Assembly: GCA_963678705.1 (NCBI GenBank)
Contig: OY783219.1
Location: 3,596,001 to 3,660,000 of the forward strand
Direction of reading: 5' to 3'
DNA length: 64,000 nucleotides
From: Panorpa germanica
Taxonomy: Eukaryota; Arthropoda; Insecta; Mecoptera; Panorpidae
In this document: piece by piece, positions 11,524 through 23,500 of the stretch
Layout of the letters: every line of letters begins with the position of its first letter
How positions within the stretch are numbered: the first letter of the stretch is position 1
Made by a program: the position numbers and the translations under genes
The notes under the pieces: generated by a model
Database searches by the model: none
What the model was told of the DNA's origin: nothing
The model's input: the letters and a program-made list of their open reading frames with translations, nothing else

Positions 11524-14500
11524 ATGTTTCAAACAATATCGTCAACCGGAAGCGCTTTTCCAAATCCGAACGGCGTTCGAATACGTCGCGTGGAACATAA
11601 CTCAAACTCAAATATCTTCGACGCTGCCAAATTCGTGCCAATAAAAATGCCACCGCGACCGGAAATACAACGACTAAATATGGAATATGATAGACAGAGA
11701 CATCTAGCAAACTGGATACTCGATTCAAATACGCATGCGTTCAATCAAAAGGAAACCGTTATTAAAAATGAAAATAAAAAATCTAAGAAAGTACCGCTAC
11801 GCCGATATAACTCGCACGACTCGAACAATATATTCAATGTACAGATAACTGGATTTGAAAACCAGAATTACCAACCGGAAGCTCCGAAAAAAACTAAATC
11901 GTTGATAAAGAAGCTCTCGCCGTTTGAATCTTCCAAAAGTGATCATTCAAATTCGTTGGAATCGAACCCTGAATTGAAGAAATATACGACTGGGAGTAGC
12001 GGCAGTTCAAAGTTCAAAACCAACAGCTCTAAGAACTCGAATGGTGAGGAATTGTGTATTGATTACACGGTTGTTGATAAGAATGAGAAGGTGATGGCCT
12101 GCGAAGCATTTGTGGAACGGTACTCATTGCCGCGGGTGGCCAGAATTAATGGCGGGGCACCGGAAGTCCTTTATAGGTATCTTCCAGGGCATGCAGTAAT
12201 CCAGGCGAAGACAATCCGCGCTAAAGGACGACCGGGACGAACACTGAATATTCCCAGAGGATACCAAGGTAGGACTTTATATATTCTTTAATATCACATT
12301 ACTCAATAAGTTCTTAGGATGACATATCCATATGATTTTTGGATAGTATCAACCTTCAAACAATACGTGTCAAAATTTCATGATATTCCGGCTATAAATT
12401 TACAAATTACAGTGGTTTTAGTGACGCTAATTTTGTAATTCTCAAAACACAAGAAAAATTTGAAATTCGTGTTTTGATAAAGCATTGCTTTTACAGTGGA
12501 AAAAAACACCGTTCAATTTTTGGCCCAATTATATTTGAGTAGTAAGCTGCAACCAAAATTTTCACACAGAAAAACACTAGAAACAACACCAGTCTGTTCA
12601 GTGTGAACAGTCTGTCTGGGAAAAACAGGACTATTTTAAAATAAAACAACACGTGTTTTTGTTTTGTTTTTTGACAACAAAACTGTCTCTCTGGTGTGAA
12701 ACCGGCATTACATATTCGTATGAATTGTTGAATCTCTTAATATATGATCGTAAAAAAACAATTTAGTGAATGGCGCAAAGTAAATAACGTTTTCGTATTG
12801 TAATAAATGATTATGTGTTCACCGCGCAAGAACTTAGTATTTGAGTTGGACGAAACTATTACAAAAAATAAAATAGATCAATGTGAAACTGCTCGTGGTA
12901 TAGCACGTGTCCCCAAGCTTTCAGGGCAAGCGGGCTAAATTAAGTTTGTCTTAGTAATTAACCTAATAATTTTTGTAACCTTAAACCTGCATACAGACAA
13001 GAGAAGGCTTCGATATTTGACGCACATCGCAAAGAGACAAAGCTTAAGGGGGGTAAGGTTGAAACTCTTTTTTATTCTCATCTTTTTTTTTATTTATTTA
13101 TATTAATGTACAACATATTAATTTTATTGTCGATTTGAAGTCGATTGGAGTTAAACTGTCGGAGATATAGAGTTTTAAGTCTTCACCTGTTCTTCAAACT
13201 GTTAAACACGTTCTTTTCCGGAAAAATTTTCATGTGGTCACAGATTATTTTCTAGCAACGCTACACGTTTTCAAATGTTCCCACGACCCGTCCTGTCTTA
13301 TGCAGTCGTGTGGCTACTACGCGACCGAACTTACACTACCAAATTACTTTCGAGGACCGTACTTTGGTAACCCTTGCACTACACTAGAGTGTCAGCCTAT
13401 TCAACGGAACATAACGTCAACGTAGGCAAACAAGAAATCTCACGTTGAATTACGTAAGCGTAAAATTACAATCTATTGACTCTCGTTGTCGTATCTCAGT
13501 TTCTGCGTCCATTACACGGTACTCCGGCTAGCATATCAAGCGTCAAGTTAAACTAACCTAACCTATATTAAATTGATATACTAGATGTCACTAGTAGAGC
13601 AATGTAGTTATATTTTTAACGATACTTGTTTGTTCCTATTACCTCTGGAAAACGTGTTCTGTGTTTTTACCGGTTAAACATCAAAATTATCAATAATAGG
13701 TTTAATGAACAAGTCTTAGGTCGTGTTCACTTACGCGTGTTCGATTTATTGTGCTGTTTGTTGATTATTACAGGTCGAATAAAGGTTTTAGTAAAATAAA
13801 AGTTAGGCTATAATAGTTACTTGTTCACTATAACATGAATACTTGACAAAAGTTGTTAATTATGGGTAATAAACGTTCTGATACGTTCACACTGAGCATT
13901 GTAGGTTATGTTTTAATGTCATAGTCGTCAACGCACGTGTCTACAGTACCTTAAACATGGCCGAAGCAAATATTCGGACGTTTTGATGTGTTTGTCGAAT
14001 GAGCACACATTTTATGTACACTATACTTATGAATAATTTATTAATAATCAATTAATTCCAATGACGAATCTGTAAATGTTCTGTGTCTAATGTCTATCAG
14101 ACACGTGCGAAAATCAGTTTCCTTGATGAATAGGCACTCTGTTCCTCTGCATGATGTAATCGCTAGCCCTTGTTTAAGTCATAGCGATGTACTAGAAGAA
14201 CTCAATAGACCACATAGTGATACTATAGTCCAAATCACGATAGTTCGCCGGCGACTTATAGTTAAAAGAGGTTATAAGAGCGGTATAAATCTATAATACG
14301 ATAATGAATTTTTAACTTTTTAGTTATATCGGCAGTTTATACCCCACTACTTGTTTTAAGTATGAGTCGCCGCCGAACTCTTGTAATTTGAACTATATTC
14401 ACATTTGCATGTGTTTTTGTACGTGTTTCAGAAATTGTTGTTATAATCACTGTCGGATTAAGATAATGGAGATTATTACAAGTTACTTTTACGGTAAATT

Positions 14501-17500
14501 CAATTCTATCCAGTTACAATTCGAAACAAGTAAGCACTTTCGATTTAATGATTCTCTGCAGTATTTAATTCTAACATTTTGTAAGATAACTCCATTCCAA
14601 GGAGTTCCAAGGAGAAAAACACATTTAAATATCTAACAACCAGGAAAACATAACGCAATAAATATGCTTACAAGTTACATCTTTTATTAATTAAAATAGT
14701 GATTATGGCGTTATAATTAGCTGATTTCTTATACGCGTACGTACTTACTGTTTATTTAAAAAATACTAAGAGAAAATATCACTTAGCTTTCTAATATGCA
14801 TTGAGATAGTTGTGCGACACGACCAGCCAAGCTACAGTTCTCAATTTACTATAAACAAGATGCTCCTAGTCTGCATATCTGCATCACGTGTCACGTGGTA
14901 GCATATTATATGAAACAGGAACACGTGGCGTTTATCGAAGGAGATCGAAAAGCTGTAGGCACGTTCGATTGCCATGTGATCTGCCTCAACATCCTTGTCC
15001 AAGCATTAGGAATATTAATTGTATGCAATTCCGCGTTGATATGGTTGTAGACTTGTCAGGGGTTCCACTAAAAAACGTGTGTAAATTCCTTTAAGAAAAC
15101 AATTACAAGAACGCAGTTCTTTTTGCTATAAAATCAACGTTTTCTTATATCAAATTAATTCTAACCTACAATAAATAAACTTAATGTTACTTGAGTATGT
15201 CATAGAACGTGGGAGATACAAGTTACAAAAGTGAGGTTATGACAAAACTTATTTACATTTATAATTTATATTTCCTGTATTACTTAAAGAATTGTATTTA
15301 CTAGACTAATGATTGTTATTATTTTAATTAAATTACTTCTAGGACAATACTGTACAACAAAATGAAACACTACCGGGTAATACATAGTTTTAAATATTAT
15401 TAATATCTATCTGTACTTATTTTAGCAGTGACAATATATCTTTTCATTCAAAAAAATGCTGACAGTTCAAGATATTTAAACAAAGAAATCATTTTTTGTT
15501 TTTGTATGCTATTCACATGTATTTATATTTCTTTGTTTGTAGTTAATGCTATTGAAGGTTATCCTATTCACATGTACATACACTAATACATATTTACATA
15601 ACATAAAACGTAAACTCGTGTAGTATTTAACGTAATATATTTTACATAACATTTGGGCTGCTGTCCACGGCAGGTTGCATGCAAGCTGCAAATGAAGTCA
15701 GACGTATTCTGCATCATTTCTCTGAAGTTTACCATTGACAAAGCACGTGTTTTCATTGTGAAAATGTCAAGTGATGAAAAAGATATGATTATAGCATACG
15801 CTTTTATTAGAAGACGACAAATCAGACGTAGAATGTATTGGCTTCGTCCATACATCGAAAAGAACATTAACCGCAGATTGTTTGTTGCTGCAAGAGAGTT
15901 ATCAGAGGATCATTTAGTATTTCAATCAGCAAAATTGACTGCTGAGCTTGTCGTTTTAAAAAGAATATTACGTCTATGCGTCAAGCAGTACGCTTGAGTT
16001 GCTTGCCACGTGGACAGAGCCTCCTTTGTTTAAATGCAAGCTGCAAAAAAGTACAACAAGCGGTAAATGACGAAGCCGTACTTATAACGGTGTCATTTTG
16101 AAAATAAGGTTGAAAGTACGGTGGTGTCATCATACCGTTTTTAAACATAGCAATATAAACACGTGTTTTCCTGTTAGCACCACAAAAGCATTCATTTTAC
16201 CACCCATAACATTCTTAATATAAAAGCTACAACAAAAAGTTATTAATAAAAGTTGTAGGTAATATTATTATCTACAAAAGTTCTTAACAATGATTTTTGT
16301 AGGACTTACGGTTTTTGAGTTAAAAAGGGATAACTGATACGCTGTCTGTCATACATAACCTCCAAAATGTACAATATGAATTAATCAAATTTTTCCTATA
16401 ATTAATATATATTGACTAAAACACACCAAAAGGTTTGAAAGCCCTTTCGTATACTTAAGATTTAGCAATCTTATTTCTAATTTAAAAATATCTTCTCCAT
16501 ATTTATAGGCACTTAAAGTGTGAGTTATTTTTGTTGTTGATTATTTATTTATTTATTTAGCAAGTTTATAGTTATTCGACATTGGTTGTCAAATAAACAA
16601 ATACACATGAAGAACAAGAGTCATCTTGTTAACTCTATGTGCATTGTCTGGAAATTGCTGCTAACTTCTCCACGTTACAGTGGCTCAATAGCTCAGACAA
16701 CTACAGTCAAAAGTAAACATTTGAACCGAGGTCAGTTTCTTAGTTAGTTCTCTTTGTCTCCGTTGGAAATATAATTTATTTTATGGTTTGCTCTGTTCTT
16801 CAGCGTTCTATACTCAAGGACATATTTTATATATCATATTTTATGAGTGTGCATCAGTTAACAACATGGGGGCTGAGGTCTGTGTGTACTTGGAAATTCA
16901 ATAACTTATTGTTTTCTTTAGATTTTAAATGGCGGACGGTATACAGTGGCGCCACTTATTCTTAACTTATTCACGCGTTTGTAGTAACCGTATAATTTGG
17001 TGTAGAAGGCAGCAATGTATAAGAATATATTAGATTTATTTTTATATATGGTAATACATCGATCGCCTAGTTCATTAGTGGTATATCTTCGACGATTAAG
17101 TTTTAAGATAACGACAAAAGGAGTCATCTGTAAATTGCGTCACTCAAATTTCATAGTTTCTTAACGTCCCCGTTTCCAGTCCAGTTGTGACTTCACACAC
17201 ACTTGTGACTCCCCTTCCAGACTTGTCACATTTTATGGACCCCCTCCCCCACCCCCTTGCCCCTTTTTGATATGACCAACTTAACTCTTCAATAATCTTA
17301 AACTTTTAAATAATCACTTTTATTTATATTTGTTCACCACGTTCGTAGTATGAAAACTTTATATGTTGCACGAACCAGCTGTATGTTTGAATACTATTTT
17401 TATGCATTTCGTTTTTAGAAACGAGCTAGCAAGTCAACCCAATATGCCTACTGTGATTCGTATCAAATATTCCATCGCTTAGATTCTGAAAGATAAAGTT

Positions 17501-20500
17501 GTCTCTAATCCTTCTTATAAATAACAGATTAGCGGTCCACAGCTGTTAAATATTAATGAACATAACACAACACAACATCTTAAACTCAGAGAACAAAGAT
17601 TCATTAAAAATAAGAGCTAATTATTCCCCCATATCGTAAAACCACCATCACTTAGTCTGCATCCAAAGCAACGCGCAATAACCTGCTGAAATCTGTGTAA
17701 TAAATTAAAGTTACCAATCTAATATATGCGAGAACACAGTAGCGGCTTGTGTGCTCCATTGGAAAGCACGAAATTTAAAATAAAATGTTTTGTTTTTTGT
17801 GAACATTTGCGCTTGTCAGTTGTTGTTTATCATGTTTATAATTTTTATGGGACACACAAAAAAAACATTAAAAACAAAATCAGTCTGTTTATCAGTGTTT
17901 TCGAAAACCAGAACTGTTTTAAAATAAAACAACACATGTTTTTGTTTTGTTTTTTGACAACAAAACTGTCTTCGATCTACTTTATGGCTGTACTGCACTT
18001 AATCTTGCAGTGCGTTCAATCAAACAAAATATATACAAATTTAAATAAACGTTAGAAAAATGTTTTCCCTTGTTAGGGGCACGCGCTCTAAAAGCTACCT
18101 GCCACTGCAAAAGCCATTGTAACATATCACAAACATAATACAGAACAAACAATAAGATTGTTCAACAATCGGCTGTATTTCTTGATGGGAATTCAACAAA
18201 TACAACAAAGTCTGTAGTTATTACAACGAAATGAATACAAAAATATATTTGTATTTGAATGTATTTTACAAGGTTTATACACTTGGGAATGAATTGTCAT
18301 TTATTTAAATTAAAGAATATAAAATGTACAGTTAACATATGCAGGCCTAGCACCAGTCAGCTTGTCTTATATTATATTTAAATGTATATTAATAACGTTA
18401 TGTTTATTATGATATTGAACACGTATTGGTAGCTCACTCGTTTGGATTTGCATATAGTGTAGGCGAATGTAACACATGTGCAGTCGTAGCAAACTGAGAG
18501 CCAGGTTATGGGCTCAGGGATTGCCATGGTACTACGAAAACAAAGGGTGAAAGGGTGTGAAAAGATTGTGACATTCAGGCTGAGGAAAGAGGAGATAGAT
18601 AGTAGGTATTGGGGAACAATAGAAAAGAAGGAAGAGGAAAAATTAGTCAGGATGAAGTGGAATGTGAATTAAGCTTGGAGGAGTTATTGCAAAGGAAAGG
18701 AAGAGAGAAGAAGGAGAAACTTGGTAAGCAGAAGGACTTGTGAGGAACTATTGCAAGAGAAGAGAAGAAAGTAGATAGGTGGTGGAAGTAAGGAGGAGGC
18801 AGTGGAAGAAGATAACAAGGGCAAACAAGTTTTGTGACGTTTCTATCACTATTGCACTTCTATTATAGTTCACATCAACTTTATCTTCATTTGTATTCCG
18901 ACAGGTGGAGTCGTTTTTCCATTTGTTAACCTACATTTCATATAAACGAATTTAAGAAACTGAAATGTAAATGAACTCTTTCATGACAAAAAAGTCATAC
19001 ACATCTTCAATATGACAAAGTGACTCCATAATGCTTATTGGAGACGAACTTAGAAAAGGAAGAAGAATTTTAAAGATTGCGATAAAACTGAAGTTCAAAT
19101 TGGATACAGCTATAACTTTTGGATGTTTTCAACATAGTTTAAAATCTATTTCAATCTAAAATTAAGAAAACTAGTTCACAGACCCATTTGCCGCAATCAG
19201 TAGCAATTTTAAGTTTTGAAACTAGTACATATCAAGACTAATCAGTAAAATAATTATTTATAACATGCAATGAAACAAATTGTTCCAATTTATATACTGT
19301 ATATTTTTTGTTACTTATTTTCTTTGTCGAATGTTTGTTTTCTTAGCGTAATGGTTGAGGAATGTATTTTGAAAATACATGTGAACAATATAATAACATT
19401 ATTGTTTAATAATTCAAATTGAAAATATAAAACAATAGTTATTTTTTTGTCAAACAAAGCTATTTTATAAACCATCGCTTGTGCATAAGTTTAGGTACTC
19501 TACAATATCGTGTTCTAGCTTTGTATACGTTGCTTAGAAAACCAGTACTTTACAACCTTTTCAATTCTTCTTAGGTTTGCGAAAAACCGCAAGGAAATAT
19601 AATAATTTACTCTACCGCTGAATACAAAAGTAAAACTGATGTATACCGAATGTATGTTTACCGAAGTATAACATAATTCTGTTACATTATTATTAAATAA
19701 TTAAAAATCTTTTATTAATATATTCTTTTAATATGTAACATAACCTAATTTTGCATATAGAACTTTATTAATGTTAAAAAACGTAAATGCATGTCGAAAA
19801 ATAACTTTTTTTTAAGTAACCTTACTTTTCAGTAACGTTATAAATTACTACCAGAACCTCAAAAGTCCAATCCTTATATTTTAGAAGATATCAAGCCATT
19901 TTTTATTCTTTACGTCGACATGACACCAAATTCTTATCCTTTTTACGCAACAGGTGCTTCTAAAACATCACCTACTGCTTACAGCAGTCTCACACAATTG
20001 ATAAACATTTGATATTATAAAAGTTGTGAACAAAGTTAAATAAAATCGAGTATCACTCACGGTACAACGGTTGCACATGACTGGTTTAGTAAATTCTTGT
20101 TCACACACACACACAAATGATATATTTGATAGCACAACCTGTTGTTATAAATTATTATGTTTATACAATGTGACACACTTTATTAATTTCACATGAGCAT
20201 TATACGAGTACTGTTACACTGGTGGTATGCGGACGCGGCGCAGTTGTATGGGGAAAATAGATGAATGGACTTGTGTCCTATGTCTTAATTTCTATAAAAG
20301 TGTACTATATATTGATAAAGTGGGTTACTAGAACCTCAAATGTTCAATTATTTTTTAATAACTCCTTATATGTTAGGAGATATTAACAATTAAAAAGTCA
20401 TTTTTCAAAAGTCTTGTGTAAGGATACCAACCTTACAGATCATAAATCTCTGCTATATGTATTTATATATCAAAATATCAAATATTATTTTCAGCTATTT

Positions 20501-23500
20501 CAAGGAACAATCAAATTTCAATATTATGTCTGCTGTAACAGGGTTAAATATAATAAAAACTTATTATTCTTTGACTTGACTTGATTATTTGACTACCAAC
20601 AGCTACAGAACATTACCACAGCACTGACCTACTCAACAAATAACTGACGTTAAAATGCATTTCACGTCATACAAATATAGCCGACCATTTCTACCGCTAA
20701 AACTACAATTCAAACTTTTAATTGCTATATCTCCGTCAACATTTAGATATTTAATAAAATAGATACGCCAATACACATTTATTAACATCAATTTCAATCA
20801 ACAATTGAAAACTCGACCACTAAAAAATGAGGACACAAGCCCATTAAATAGATCTTACATTACCGCTGTTTTAAGTAAATATACACAGTTATCATCTATC
20901 TATAGACAATCTTCTTTTAAGCTAAACTGCAAGATGTCTACATTTGCGCTGAGTAATAACAGTGTTTACATCTCTTTTAGTAACAGGCATTACACGATAT
21001 TGCCTAACTGTTCCATTAAAGGCAATTACCTAATTAGTATTCATAAGAATTAAAATAATAAAAAAAGAACCAACCTTACATTGTGAGAAAAAAGTAAAAG
21101 TCTGGGAATAAGTAAATGAGAAAATATTGCGTTTTAAAATAGAACTAAAAATAAATAAATTAATAAAACGACGCCATTTTTTAATCACATGATATAACTT
21201 GTAAAAATGTGAGGTTATAATGTCATTGTTATGTCATTTATTATTTTAATGATATATTACGTGTCTATTGTTTAAATAATTGGCGGGAAAATATTAAAAT
21301 TACTTTTATGTAACACCTAGCTTTATTATTTGTAAATATATATGTCGAATTCAACATTTAGGTTATGTTGTTTTGAAATACAAGCTTGTATTTAAAATTT
21401 GAACTTTCTCGTTGGATACCCTGCATAACTTGAAGACAATAATCTCACTTATGTTTACGAATGGAGAAAGAACTATGAAAAGTCAATTTCTCCTTTTATA
21501 ATCAATAGATATTACTTATTAAGTAGAACGAATTTCTTTTTAATATGTTGTACTTTTTATAAGCATTGCTGCATTTTAAAACATTATCTGTATGTTTGGA
21601 ATAGTCTAGTCACAAACTTTAGAAATGATTCAGCGCTCCATCTTGAAAAAAATGGCGTCCAAAAGTTATATTGCACAAGTTCCATAGTATGTTCCCTTTA
21701 AATTAAGAAAGTTTCACATATCAAATTTTTATCTAGCATTTTACCATAAATAATTGCTTTAATTATTCATGTCTAATTAGCACATAATTATATTAATTAA
21801 ATAAAATCACATACTCATACAACTGAAACCATAAATTGTTTGCTAAAGAACATGAGTTGAACAAAAGTCTCGGATAAATGGAAAGTGAATTATTGTTCTT
21901 TTCTTTAAAATAAATGCACTGCGCTTGCGCATTCACGGGTGGAAGAGAAACCTGGAGAAGTGCCATATCATGTCAGTATGATTTTGATTCATTTCCCTGA
22001 ACAAACACCATTCCCAAGGTGCAGTCGTGGTCAACCTGCAGAAAGTATAATAAAATGTCGGCCTGTCGCACACTGCAAGCGTATTTGAGCCAATTTTAAC
22101 CGGACGTATACGCGCTGCTACGCTTTACCTATCCGAACCCTGTACATGTAATAAACCTCGCACAATGCAAGCGCCAATGCCGTCCGAATACAGGTGTTAC
22201 GTAACTGGAAGCGTTTATCAGAAAATTTTAACCAAGCGTATACATTTTCTACAACGCTAAACCTTGTAAATGCAATCAGCCGTCTCAGAATGAAACGGAA
22301 CGCAATAGTCTCTTTCATAACAGTGGTGTATCGATAAGAATTAAAGTAAAAGTTTGCTCTGGTGATAAATTATGTTAGTGCAAAATAACTCCAATACACC
22401 CTACAGTACACAAGTTTGACTTGGCGTACTGTCGTATCGGTACGTGGTATGTGTGTATTGTGACACAACCCACAATAGGCTTGTGTCCTATGTCTTATTT
22501 TCTATAAAAGTGTACTATATATTGATAAAGTGGGTTACCAGAACCTCAAATGTTCAATTATTTTTTAATAACTCCTTATATGTTAAGAGATATTAACAAT
22601 TAAAAAAGTCATTTTGTCTCTTTAATTATTAAAGGGATTCAACGTTGTAGACATTCCAAGTGCATGTGACATCACAATCCTTGTGTAAGGTTACCAACCT
22701 TACAGCTCATAAATCTCTGCTATATGTATTTATATATCAAAATATCAAATATTATTTACAGCTATTTCAAGGAACAATCATATTTCAATATTATGTCTGC
22801 CTTAGCAGGGTTAAATAAAATAAAAACTTATTATTCTTTGACTTGACTTAATTAATTGACTACCAACAGCTACAAAACATTACCACAGCACTGACCTACT
22901 CAACAAATAACTGACGTATAATATGCATTTCACGTCATACAAATATGGCCGACCATTTCTAGCGCTAAAACTACAATTCAAACTTTTAATTGCTATATCT
23001 CCGTCAACATTTAGATATTTAATAAAATAGTCACGCCAATACACATTTATTAACATCAATTTCAATCAACAATTGAAAAATCGACCACTAAAAAATGAGG
23101 ACACAAGCCCATTTCCAATAAATGCATATAAAGATTTATTATGTTACATATTAAATGATTGTGTAACAGAATAATTTTAAACGTAACATTACGTTAAATT
23201 ATACATGAGTTTACGTTAAGAAAGGTAACTGACAACGAGATATTTTGCTTGGTAATATATAAATTGTTTTTGACTCTGCAGCTCTGCTCTAACCCCATTT
23301 ACCATTTTCAATAACTCATAAATGTGCAGATAACAAACATTATGTTTATTAATAATTAAAACCCAAGATATCTACAATTAATGAACGTTGCAATTAACCT
23401 TGTAGCTAGTTTGCAAGTCGTGTTAAACCGTTCAGCGATATTTCAAGTTTTTCATATATTTTTAATCTCTCACCGATCTTGATAATTGATCTTATGTCTA

